Shown here piece by piece: positions 32,486-43,081 of a DNA stretch of 64,000 bases (its first letter is position 1; each line of letters opens with the position of its first letter). Origin of the DNA: Limnomonas spitsbergensis (lineage: Eukaryota > Chlorophyta > Chlorophyceae > Chlamydomonadales); contig JAYJMM010000026.1 in the NCBI GenBank assembly GCA_037349105.1, forward strand, positions 1,612,001-1,676,000. The letters run 5' to 3'. Both the position numbers and the translations under genes were made by a program. The notes under the pieces are model-generated. The model saw only the letters and a list, made by a program, of their open reading frames with translations. It did not search any database and had not been told where the DNA came from.

Positions 32486-34130
32486 CCATACAATTCCATA
32501 TACCAGCATATTACACCGATGGCTCGGCCCTATCTACACCTGGCAAAGGCACAGCCACGGGTGCGGCCTTCTATTGTACTCAAGACACCACTACCTACAC
32601 AGTCCACCCCGATGGCCGGGCTGAAACCAACACTATTACACGGGCTGAGCTTGCTGGCATCCATGCTGCCCTCACTCATGCCGCCTTACACCACACCGGT
32701 GATCTTACCATTTTCTCAGATTCCTTGGTTTCTCTCTATGATACGCAGAAGGCCCTTTGCCACCCGCACACTTGGCTTGAATGTAAGCACGCCCCCCTTC
32801 TCCTCAACTCGTGCTCTCATCCTTACCAGGCTATGCCTCCGCCACCATTTTCACCTGTACAAGGTCAAATCTCACATCGGCATCATTGGCAATGAACTCG
32901 CAGATAAGGGTGCTGCACTCGCCCTCCAATCCCCCGACCGATGCGACTTCACATGCACCTCAGATGTCCAACACCTACCTACATGGCCATGCCTCCCTCC
33001 CCCCCATGACACGGACGAACCGTGGTTTGCATCAGACCTTACCCATTCTTTGAAGGAACACATGTCCCGAAACTGCCCCCTTCTCACAGATGGTCCTACT
33101 TCTCCCCCTCTGCCCTTGCGCTATGTCCGCATGCAAGTCCTCGTTGCCTCTGCCCTCGCCTCCTACCTTCCCATCTTATGAGTGGCACATGGGTCTGCCC
33201 TTTAGTGGTATTCGCAACATCCTCAAATCGCGCACCAATACCCTGTGGACTGCATCTACAGCCATGCATATGAACCGCCCTTACAAAACAGCTGTAGGCA
33301 CTTGCACCACCCCCCACTGTCCCATATGCTCCCATCCCAATGATACCCCTGGCCATCTTTTAGGCGGTTGTGCTCATTCCTCCATATCCGCCTCATACAT
33401 TGCTCGACACAACCGAGCTGTATGCATCATCCAAACTGCTATTGCTAATGGCTCCCTAGGCTCCTCTTTTACTATCATGGATGCCACTTCCCGTGCTAAC
33501 CTCCCCTTCGGGGTCTATGACACCCGTCTTCCACGTTGGCTAGTGCCCCGACGACCCCCCACTTTCCCTGACACCTTTGATTACTATGACAAACTGCGAC
33601 CGGATTTGCTTATAGTCCAAGGTCTCCCACATTCCGAATTCCTTCGTCTTTACAGCGCTGGTCAACTCTCTAGCTCACAAACTATGTCTCGGCTCCAGAG
33701 GACTTGCACTGTACACGTAGTTGAAGTCGGTCACACCTCCGAATTTTCTTTCGAACAATGCCATGCCCGTAAATCAGAACAACATTTACAACATATCCTT
33801 TCTCCTCAAACATAATGGTTGGACAGTTTCCTTGGCACCCGTTCTCCATCCTGCCCTTCCACCTGATCCTTCGCCGACCGTGCCCATCCCCCCCCTCATC
33901 CTTCCCCGCCTTCTTCTCATACACATATCATCCTTCTGGGAACCGCAGGCTTCCTCTTTCGTCCTGCCGATAAAATCCTCAGCATGCTCGGTGTCTCCAA
34001 ACACGACATCTCCTCCGTCCTCAGCCGTCTCACGAAGCATACCATACGCCATATAAACATCCTTCGTCAGCGTCGCCATCTGGAAAACTCCCCTGCCCAT
34101 TATTGTCCGGTACCCCTTGACGACCCTCCT
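32486..34130 (+). pseudogene. LINE C-terminal remnant: RNase H plus CCHC knuckle
   Basis: RNase H motifs are read in successive frames: YTDGSAL near 32515, TRAELAGIHAAL near 32637, TIFSDSLVSLYDTQKAL near 32707, then after a frameshift VKSHIGIIGNELADKGA near 32861-32915, the fourth catalytic block. A zinc-knuckle-like CPICSHPNDTPGHLLGGC lies near 33320-33376, as at the C-terminus of many plant and algal LINEs. A last frame change near 33785 leads to a tail ending about 34130. At least three frame breaks make it non-functional. No RT domain precedes it here. Confidence 0.85.
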
Positions 34131-34189
34131 TAACCACCAGATTTTTGTCTCCCGGTGTACGGCATTTAAAATCCCGTATTCCTCAAGCC

Positions 34190-34300
34190 ACGCTGTTTTC
34201 TTTCTTTCTTTCTTGAAGCAAGTGGTCCAGTGGTACATCACTGGCGGCATCCACGGCACATGGTCTAGGGTTCGGAACTGCCGTTCGGCAACGCCATTTG
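34190..34300 (+). mobile_element. tRNA-like SINE fragment
   Basis: After a CTTT run, GTGGTCCAGTGGTACATCAC resembles a pol III A box and CTAGGGTTCGGAACTGCC a B box. A similar segment occurs at 51150-51215 (GGTCCAGTGGTATAACACTG). Neither folds as a complete tRNA by eye. Confidence 0.4.
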
Positions 34301-34699
34301 GCCCTCACTCTCCGGAGGGACTTGAAAGACCCCTCTTCGTGCTCAGCAAGGAGAGTTTGACTAGTAGCGACAGGGTCCCGAGTGCACCACTTGGTGTGCG
34401 AATCGGTTGGTGAATAAAAAGGGACCCCATAACCATAGGTTGCGGGTGCACAGGCCCTCTCTCGAGAGGCGATCGCTCAAGTGCGGCTAGTCTGTGAGCA
34501 CACTTTGCCATCCTCAAATCCACGCCTTAAAACGGAGTTCCTTCCTTTCCTTTCTTTCCTTTCTTTCCAAGCAGCTCAACATTGCGCTTTTAATGTTGTC
34601 AACTGTCAACCAATGTAGCTAGTTCACAAATGTCAAAAGGCCATGCACTTTCAGCATCGTTAGGGCAACCCCTACTGCATATGGCCCCTAAAATGGCTG

Positions 34700-35160
34700 A
34701 CATTCCACCATCTTCCTGCCTTCCGGGGGTTGTCATTGTAGAGTGGCCAAAGCATGGCCTCATTGCCTAGGTACGAAACTCAGCTGGCATGCTCAAGCTG
34801 TATCGCAAAGCTGTTGGCAACTGACCGGGGACCCCCACCAACTGGGCATGTAGGCAGCTGAAGATGATGTTAAGGGTCGACTCGACACCTCGCACGTCAT
34901 AATGATACCCAGAGAAGGGGAGGCCGACATTACGGAGGGGATGGGCTGGCTCCTTGAGCAAGAGCAGGAGCGAGAGCTGCCGGACTAGCCGGAGCAGGAA
35001 AGAATATTATGTTATCATGCTCTGTCGCTGAGATGATCTTCTCCTTTTCCAGCCTTTCAATCATTTTCTTGCATTCTTTCCCCTGGTGGTAATTCCTTAG
35101 AGCCACATGGTCGTTTGTGTTTTTTTGAAACCTTGAACAATGCTCACAGGTTTTCAATAC
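34700..35160 (-). pseudogene. Second remnant of the zinc-finger repeat family
   Basis: 34961-34767 encodes a GVPGQLP / SLSM-AEF segment matching the ORF at 9612-10145, and 34790-34700 continues with WPLYNDNPR. Upstream, 35157-34930 encodes a Cys/His-rich start (CEHCSRFQ ... H ... C). The frames are not continuous; this is a decayed member of the same family. Confidence 0.4.
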
Positions 35161-36630
35161 CTAATGCATAGAGACTACCGAAGCAGCTACACTGTTTGAC
35201 GCAATAATGGGCAAACGAAACTACGAACAACAGTGCTTGGGGTTGCGAAGCCGTGGCATCCCCACATGCCAGAATTGCATGCTAAGGGTATGGCTTTTGT
35301 GTGTGTTATATTTTGTGACGCAGATTGACTGCTATTGACATTAGGAGTTCAATTTACACTCGATGCTCACTCAATTGAGCCAATTTTAAAACCACAAATT
35401 AAGCTTTCAATCCATCGCGATGGCAAGCATGCCGATTGGAATGGTGCCAACAGATCTTAGCAACCCATACATGGCAATCCTGGTATAGAATTCCGCTTTT
35501 AGCGTAAATTTTTTGCAGAGACTGATCACTCACGCTGGGAACTAAATCGCGTCCTCTCTCCTTGGGCCTCACCGATATTGCATCAGTCTTGTACTCATGT
35601 ATACTGGAGAAACTCTGCCGTTCTAGCAATGGGTCGTAGGTAGCATGGAAGTTTTGGGGTCCCCTTTCTATACGAAATCTTACCCTCCGGGGCATGCAAG
35701 TTTTTCCAGTACGTGCTCTTGGGTATTCACCTCTTGGACAGGTATACGCCCTGAATACCATGCCCCGGGAAGGAGGAACCTTTTGTTATACATGGACTTT
35801 TGTGCGCCAAAGGCTTGGAACAACTGAAGATGAACTTGTTCATAGGTTGAGTTTCATCCTAGTGCACCAAGAGAATCCAATACGAATTATCATACTCTTG
35901 CAATCTTACAAAAGTACACGCTCCACGTCTACTTTGTACTAAATAAATGTAAGCACGTATCACTGTGAATTTGGTTACCCTTTCCTTAAAATAAACGATA
36001 TTTAGGATGAGGTATACATGACAAAAGTTGTCCATTGTCAACAGTCGTTGTTGGTTGAACTCACAGATTTTGTCTAAATTTTGTTCTTAGGGAAAAGCAT
36101 TAGAAGGAGTAATTAGTCCATACCCCAGGAAAGGCAAATCAAAGCTACGATTGGTAAGAAGCCTCGGGGTAAATAGTTTCAAACTAAGAGAGTGTCACAC
36201 ATGTCAATCAATGTACATCAGTCAGTCAGTGTATTATAAGGTATCATGTTTGTATACCAAAGGTCCCCAAAGAGGTATTGCGCGGGACCCGCAAAATAAA
36301 AATGCAAAACAATCAAGCTCTCAGACACTCATACGCAATGAAAAAATGTTGCCCGATGCCTTACTATACCTTAACAGCTCAGGACATAGATGGACCATCA
36401 GCATAGATTGAGGGGGCAATGTTCCCTTGAACTGTGTTATCGGACTGTGACACTGTCTTGGCTAAGTCCCGCCAAAACCCTGACCATCACCAGGGGGTGA
36501 TCATTGTACCCAGCTTACATACGCCTGCCCAAGCAAAATGGTTCATCCGCATGTGGCCTCAGGCCGGAGGTCAGGAGTTGGCAGAAATCCAGCTGACTTG
36601 TACCAGCCGAGCCATGACAAGAAAGCCCTG
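35161..36630. other. Gene-free stretch 3' of CFAP96
   Basis: A/T-richer than its surroundings. Open frames here (for example 35761-35399 on minus) resemble nothing I recognise and have no splice or repeat support. Confidence 0.45.
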
Positions 36631-39087
36631 TCAACACCGAGGAATATTCATCTTCACTACTGATCGGATCATGTCTGTCTTGTACGTCATGTTGGGCCGC
36701 CATGCCCCCGTCGCTGCCAGCCGTTTCGACTCGTTCACCTTAGTTTCATGGTCCTTCTTCACCTTGGGGTCCAGCGGATCATGCAAGTACGGAATGTGCG
36801 TCAAGCGTTTCGACGCATGCGCATTTGAGGGCCGGAATGGGACTACGTCCTCCTTCTTCACTTTCGGCACCGTGCCTTCAAGACCACCGGTCTCCATGCG
36901 AGCCGGGGCTGAGCCTGGCGGCATTGCCATGATGTACTCCCACTCCCCGGCAATACCCTTGCCCTTACTGATGGTGGTGTTCGCCATGCCGTAAGTGCCT
37001 GTGGGGGAAGGGGATGGGGGCAGGGGGGTTAGGATTCAGAGTTCAGGGTTAAGCTTACTGAGGCTCGTGTTCAACATGCTGGACATTGTGCATGGGTTTT
37101 GGGTGCAAGGAGGATGGTTTAACCCTGATCCCTACGCAGTGCTTCACTCTTCGGTTACAAGTCCACCTTCGGCAGGCCGCCACGCGGCAGCCGCGTGGCG
37201 GCCTGCCAAAGGCCCGATTGGGGCCAAACTTGGTCAGGCCTACAACAGGTGGCCAAGGCAGACTGGCAGGCCACAAATGGGGCCTTCGGCCGGAGTGTAG
37301 CTGACATGTAGCTGAGTCACAGGAAAAGAAACACTGACGCTATGTCTACTTGAAGGTAATGGAAGTAGCCCGGAGTTTGTTGACCCGGTCATTTAGGCCT
37401 AAATGGCCTTGTCAGGCACAATCAATGTTCAGAAAATCCGAAGAGGAGGACAAGAAGATGTGGCCCTAAACCATGAAGCTACCAGTACCCTAGCCTGCAA
37501 ACCAGTGCTGTGCCCATAACGGTCCTTACGGTGGCTGAATTGCGTGGCTGAGTTTCAGTCACATAATTTCGAAGCAAATTCAGCTACATTTGCCGGGAAA
37601 AGGCCGTAATTACTTCATAATTTCTGAATACGGCGCAATAGCACAGCACTGCTGCAAGCGCCATGCATGTCAGACAGTAACAAAACTTCAAATGGCGAAA
37701 CGCCCTTCCAACGTTGTCCCGCTATTTTGGTCCAGAGGCTCATCAGTGTTATAATGTGTGCATCAGAACTCCTTTGGGAGGTCGCCCGGCGGTCAATACT
37801 GGGCCGCCAGGAAGCAGACCCTGACCCACTCCCGGGGCTCCAAGCATCATGCACCTTCCTGCCCCCAACGTGCGACCCGTAGGCCAACTTGTGGCTGAAG
37901 CCCAGATGAGGTACATTCGTACATACCTAAAACGAGGGGAGAGGAGGCCTTTTGCGCACCTTTCTTTGAAGGGTTTGAGGGCCTGAAAGGTTTGCTGTCC
38001 ACGCAGGACTTGTGGTGCTTCGCAATCTCCTCCATGCGCCGCGTCTTGTAGATACTGTCCGGGTCATGCTGGTACTCATACTCTGTTGCGACGCCCTTGT
38101 AGCCCTGGCGCTCTGAGATGGTGAACTTATTGAAGCCGAACGAGCCCTTCTTTCCTGGTGATGTGTAGATGCCTTTGGGCTGCTCGGGGATCTCCCCCTT
38201 TTTTTTGGGCGCATGGACCGTTTCCTGCGGGCAGCGTAGTGTAGTTAGGGAAGGAGCGCCATGAGTCAGGAGGTTAGCATGCTTGCACAGCTTGGATTGT
38301 GCGCAATCCAGTTGCCGTAGGCTATCTTTGCACAGGTAGTTTGGCGCAGGGAGCCATGGACCCATGCCTGATGTTCATGTCCACATGGCCCTTTGATTGC
38401 GCATGCTTGACAGCTCATGCCGGATATTCTAAGAAAAGGTACAGCGTGCTTACCGGCTCGTGTGGCACTTTTCCAGACAGTGTGCCGTAGTAGTCGCCTG
38501 GGCCAACGCTAGCCTTCATGGGAGACACCATTTTGAAGGGTTTGTCGACAATGATGCTCTTGTTCTTCTCCCCCTGCGCCTGCAGCGCTCTCCGCCCAGT
38601 CTCAATGTACTTGTCGCCCTCGTTCAGGGAAACGTATTTTGTAAAAGCAGCGTCGTTGTTCTACGCATGGGGCAGCGGTAGGGTTGTGAGTCGGGCGGAG
38701 GGACAGGGGCGGGGAGGGCGGACAGCGGGCTCAGAAGGTAGACGAGGGGCAGAATTTCCGTGTCCAGCCCGTTCTGGAAGGTTGTGTGTGCGCACACCTT
38801 GCCAGTTTTCCCAACAGTCGCTTTGAAGTTGAGGCCCTTCTCGCGGTTGCCGCCTCCCGTGACATCGAACACAACTTTCGGGAGCTTGCCCTCAGGTAAT
38901 AAGAACTCGTTCGGCTTCATGTCGGGCATGTGTGTCCGTTCCTTAAACATACCTACACGGGTGGAAAGAGACAAGAGTCAGAGTTGGTCACCAACAGGTT
39001 TGCCAGCCAGCAGGCGCAGAGTGGCGCGGGGGGTCATGCAGGCGAGGGTACATGTCGCTCATGTTCCCCACCATATTTTGTCGTCAT
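36631..39087 (-). CDS. CFAP96: Cilia- and flagella-associated protein 96 homologue, five exons, 336 aa
   Basis: Homologue of human C4orf47/CFAP96, a ciliary/centrosomal protein (family knowledge). Minus-strand exons: 39087-39072, 38952-38798, 38660-38454, 38224-37960, 36998-36631; phases agree and total 337 codons (human about 309 aa). The start MTTKYGMF matches the family's short start before (I/Y)G(L/M)F. Conserved segments visible are GDYYGTLSGKVP, GIYTSPGKKGSFGFNKFTIS (residues about 145-170), two KPFRPSNP / VPFRPSN repeats, and a basic C-terminal tail ending VVKMNIPRC. The first exon is only 16 bases, so the start depends on an inferred intron. The last intron (37959-36999) carries two MITE copies. 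Its presence implies a flagellated life stage. Confidence 0.85.
37137..37336 (+). mobile_element. hAT-like MITE in CFAP96 intron 4
   Basis: Starts CAGTGCTTCACTCTTCGG and ends GAAAAGAAACACTG; the core reads AAAGGCCCGATTGGGGCC and GGCCACAAATGGGGCC. A 12-15 bp internal palindrome (GGCCGCCACGCGG / CCGCGTGGCGGCC) is near 37178. No clear target duplication remains. Confidence 0.75.
37503..37660 (-). mobile_element. Second MITE-like family, copy in CFAP96 intron 4
   Basis: Reads CAGTGCTGTGC, then CGGTCCTTACGGTGGCTGAA, AAATTCAGCTAC, and ends GCGCAATAGCACAGCACTG; the two ends form an inverted repeat. Confidence 0.6.
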
Positions 39088-40628
39088 TGCACCAGCAGGG
39101 TTGCCTATCAAGCACTAGTCTATGAAGATGATCCTAGTCCGCTGGGCAAAAGTCGTCACGTTTACGCCTGCTGAGATTCGAGAGATCGATCAGGCGCCAG
39201 CCAGTGGCTGATAGGATATTTTAACAAATAGAGAGGGGAAGAATAACAGTTGGGTCTGTATCAGAGCCGTATAAAATTGCTAAATCTACAAAAGCAGGTT
39301 CGAATGTCTGACATCCTGCAGGCATCCTCGGTGATTTTATGTCCGGGCAGCGGCCAGTACCATGGGCACGATACTTCTTATGTGTGCCGTACTCATGGGA
39401 CGCCGACACTTGCCCGCGCGACCCACACGATGTGGCAGCTAGGGTAAATGCCCGTCTCCAGTGTCCACGCTCAATGGCAAGGTTAGTCCGCGGGTGTGCC
39501 GCTGGAGGTGTGGATGTAGGCTGCCCCTTGAGCGCACAAGACACAGTTTCCGACTGCGTGGCCGTGCTTTTTCATGTTTCTAGTTGCTCTGGCCAGAGTG
39601 TTTTCGGCGTTGTTTGGTGCAAGTTTAGAGTGCGCTGTTCCTTCCGACAAGATGGACGTGCTCCCAAGAAAAATTTGAGCATTCAAATCAAGGCCATTTG
39701 CAGCATATTTTCGGTTTGCCAAGCAAGTGGATAATGCGTATGTTGTAGGTGGACGCAGTGAGGGCGGGTCGGCGTTGGTGAGTCACAATGGTGACGTGCG
39801 TGAGGGTCATCGGGCGAGGCCTTGAGGTGCCAGGCCTCTGCAAGTCGTTGTAAGTGTAGTACTGCAGTGCATGCATGACGAGTGTTCAGAAGTGGCAGCA
39901 GCCATGCACACCCTGTACTACATGAGTTATTAACGTTACACCTCTAGGCCCTGCTAAGATAAAGCTTGGCCTCGTCGGCAAACATGAAGTCAGTACATCA
40001 GTAGGAGTGACTGATGCTGATGGCATCTAGGATGCACCACTTAAGATAGCAAAGGACAGGCCCCGATGTAGTTCATGACGAGAGTTCAAAAGTGCAGCAT
40101 GAAACCATACTCTGCACTACGTACCGGTACATGGGTAGGGACTGACGCTGGCTGGTCGCATCGAGGCCAATAAAAGTTCAAGTTTTGTGGCCTCGAGGTG
40201 GCAGAAGAAAAAACCAGGGACCCCATGCCCTAAAATGAAAACGAGCACCCAAGCCTACCACCCACCCACATACCGCCTCGGGAACCCATTTAAATTAATG
40301 TCCCGGTCAAAATTCAAAATAACAGGGCATGTAAGCTCGCATGTAAGGGGTGTTTTATGATCAGCTCGACAAGGCACTTCTACTGGTATATTTCAATTCG
40401 TTAGGTGATGACAATTCATGCCAACAGTCAATTTTTGTACTGGGATCAGCCAGGCTATTGAGTACCGGTACCGACTAAAGCTTGCTAGCGATCACAATTC
40501 ATGCCATCATTTAATTTGGGTCCTGAGCTCAGCCAGGCTATTGCCTATCGAATACTGCTCGCTAGCGATCACCTGTTTCCAGAAGGCAGATGGCCTGAAT
40601 GGCGGTATTAATGCGCTGGCATCAGCCA
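39088..40628. other. Intergenic region with one dispersed-repeat copy
   Basis: 39930-39985 is a GTTACACCTCTAGGCCCTGC copy of the dispersed family. AAAACCAGGGACCCCATGCC near 40208 faintly resembles the left part of the 8950/32340 element. A GATCACAATTCATGCCA phrase repeats around 40490 (compare GATGACAATTCATGCCA at 40405), with TCAGCCAGGCTATT in each half (about 80-bp degenerate duplication). No gene is supported. Confidence 0.5.
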
Positions 40629-41363
40629 TCATTGTGGCTTGCCGCTGTAGTGCACCCACATCATCATCCGCTGTGAAGTTGTGAAGTTTTTACAGTCCAA
40701 CGGGGCATCACAATTGATGTATGGGACTTGTGCCCGTAAACCGGTAGAGGCACTAAATACGCTAGGACAGCGAGCGAAAACCAGTGACCCCCCTGGGCAA
40801 GCAACCAGCACACAACCACCAAGCAACCGCGTGGGAATGAACCCCACTGCCTCCCCACACCAAGCTGCACGAGCTGTTGCCAGCAGCAGCAACACTACTG
40901 CAGTCCAGGCCTCCAGGGCCCTGAGGTCCCTCTCCTCAAACGTGAAAGGCAGCGATGTGAGCGCACCGTGTGCAGCGAATGCCCAATGCGCTGCAAAAGG
41001 CTTGCAGGCGGGAGGTGAATAGCCCTGGCACTTCGAGCCCTCTAGCAATGGCGCAACATCTGGCGATGGAGAAGACGCTGTTGCAGCCTCATTCTCAGCC
41101 GGATATGGAGAAGGAGATGGAGAGACTGGCGGGCTCGTAGATGTTGGCTCAGCTGGGGCAACAACAGGAGTAGCTAGGGATGGAACGGGAGCAAAACCGA
41201 GCGTTCTCTGCCGCTTCGAATCGCGTTGGATCGCGAAAGCTGCCATGCGCTCCCTCCCATTCTGGTGGCGTCCAAAGTTTACAAGGTCAGCGGACTTAAG
41301 GACCTTGCCACAAGGTCCACAAATAGTATGTTCATTCATGCTCCACCAGACCAACACTGTCAT
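40629..41363 (-). CDS. Hypothetical Cys/His-motif protein, 244 aa
   Basis: A single open frame, not part of any repeat I can see. A likely start is the second Met (MNEHTICG), followed by C-x2-C and a later His (CGPCGKVLKS ... FGRHQNG), a possible small zinc-binding unit, then a basic patch (SKRQRTLGF), a Pro/Ser-rich spacer and a hydrophobic stretch near residues 150-175. No family is recognised. It may be one exon of a larger gene, or a transposon-derived coding piece like the finger ORFs at 9.3-10.1 kb and 34.7-35.2 kb. Confidence 0.35.
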   Translation of the reverse strand: MTVLVWWSMNEHTICGPCGKVLKSADLVNFGRHQNGRERMAAFAIQRDSKRQRTLGFAPVPSLATPVVAPAEPTSTSPPVSPSPSPYPAENEAATASSPSPDVAPLLEGSKCQGYSPPACKPFAAHWAFAAHGALTSLPFTFEERDLRALEAWTAVVLLLLATARAAWCGEAVGFIPTRLLGGCVLVACPGGSLVFARCPSVFSASTGLRAQVPYINCDAPLDCKNFTTSQRMMMWVHYSGKPQ

Positions 41364-43081
41364 GCGCTGCGTGTAATACAGCTCTTTCTAAGGCTGGCTC
41401 AGCTGGTTTTGGGGTGTGCCCAAGGGAGCCAAACCCTCAGTATGGGGGGTCAGGGGTCATGTGGTAATTCAAGCAAACATTTTATGATGTAAATGGACTC
41501 ATGTTGCATGAAGAACACAGAGGTGCCTAGACCAGCCTCAATAGACCTCCAGAAAAAAGATAAGAAGTTTTCCAATTTTTTTCCCGAGACCACCCACCGC
41601 CCCCCCCAGACTTTGCCCCCCAATAACCCCCACCCACCCTAGGTCAAAAAACATTTTAAGACCAGCTATGGAACGCTCTCGTTAAGCACTACTACTGTGG
41701 GGCATATGATCTTTTTTGTTTGTTTGTTTATGGCTTCATGATTATGACAAACTCCCTGGCACTGTCGAAGTAGATCCAAATTCCCAGTTGCATGCCTGTG
41801 AACCAATCACTGACACAAGATAAGAACCCCAAGGACTACTTACCCGACATTTCTTTCTTGTGGAAAAGGTGCTTGCTGAGTCTCCCTCCTCTTTAAGTGC
41901 CTTGTAGCAATCGTTGGTTTGGAGGTACGGTACATGTGGCCAATATGCAGGGTGAGAGGTCGTTTATGGCGATCTTCCTAGAGGATGAGTGTGTTGACAG
42001 ATAAGCTATCAAAGAGTGGACTTGGAGCCTCTTGAATGGCTGTGGTTGTGTGCTTGATGGACGTTGGTGGTAGGTAAAGCAGTGCTATACTGCTATGTAA
42101 GCAGGTGTCAACCTGGAGGTGTACGTCGGCAGCGACAGCGCACTTCCCACGGCTGTCGAAACCCCATGTGTCGGGGTTCAATGTCAACGCCAAGACGATT
42201 GAAACCACATACTTGACTTCGTTGACGTGGCATCAAAGCGCGGCAAATCTGCGACATCCACACTTATTTCGATTATTGTCCAGTCGACCCCGTTACCCGC
42301 GGCGGGCGTCCAGTCAAATACCGATGAATTGCGGCCTCACCATACAGACCCAAACAACGCCCCTGAACAGTGTTATATTGCCGACACAAAACTTCGGCTG
42401 TCGGCCTCGAACGTCCAGCACGCCCCCGAACCTGCTGACATACCCCGCCTACACAAGCAGCAGGACCCACATCAGCAGCTTGCCCGGGAGTTAAGGACAT
42501 CGCCAGCTTGCCTTCAAGACCTGAACTTTGGCCTTGGAAGAAATCGCTTAGTGAATGCAGGGAGTTCGACAGTCGCCCGAGCATGGCGTCGCAGGGCTAC
42601 CTCAACAGTGGCTACCAAGTAGGTACTGGCCGACCTCGACGAAAAAATTCAAAGCAGATACAACTCAAACTAGCAGGCACTATAGGTGACTTCCTGTAGG
42701 CGTCCTGATTGAAGCAGCGAAGTAGCGACTCGCTCTACCTTACCCGTTGTGTGTGCTTACGGCGAGCCCTGTTCCCATGCCCAAGAAAAACATCATATGG
42801 ACCTGCAGGAGACCGAACTCACTTGCAAGAGATTATTTTAGCCGCAGCCAGCACGCTCACACGTTCCCTTCATCGGCACTTCCCCGGGTATATCTGCCAT
42901 GCTCGGCGGCCGGCACGTCCCATGTCTCGATGACGCACCGAGATGACTCACGCCTGTTGTCGTTGCGCCGCCGTGGATTGCCTTTACTATTCGGCTGCTA
43001 TGCTAGCTCCCCCTTCCTGTCTAAACTATTTTGCTCATCGCACAAACTCTTGACCCTGCTCCTTCCCTGCCCACCACCCAG
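41364..43081. other. Upstream region of the kinase gene, possibly with unplaced 5' exons
   Basis: 42227-42622 and 42508-42699 (+) are open frames with splice-like donors (for example ATAG then GTGACT near 42685), one of which would have the right phase to join the exon at 43082. Neither has a recognisable domain, so they remain candidates. A poly-C/A-rich stretch near 41585-41640 is low complexity. Confidence 0.3.

Larger units (their letters stand above)
32340..34640 (+). mobile_element. Repeat interrupted by a LINE 3' part and SINE-like sequence
   Basis: Both edges (32345-32486 and about 34586-34640) match the short copy at 8950-9172, while the middle 2.1 kb is extra. The extra part contains retroelement coding sequence, a CTTT-rich run near 34197 and a tRNA-like segment. 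This is best read as a filled site compared with an empty one, but a deletion in the short copy is also possible. Confidence 0.65.

Noticed and set aside
35399..35761. 120-codon ORF on minus
   Set aside because: No recognisable motif, no splice partners and no repeat support; likely chance.
39221..39734. Overlapping ORFs on both strands 5' of CFAP96
   Set aside because: No conserved feature; probably promoter-side non-coding sequence.
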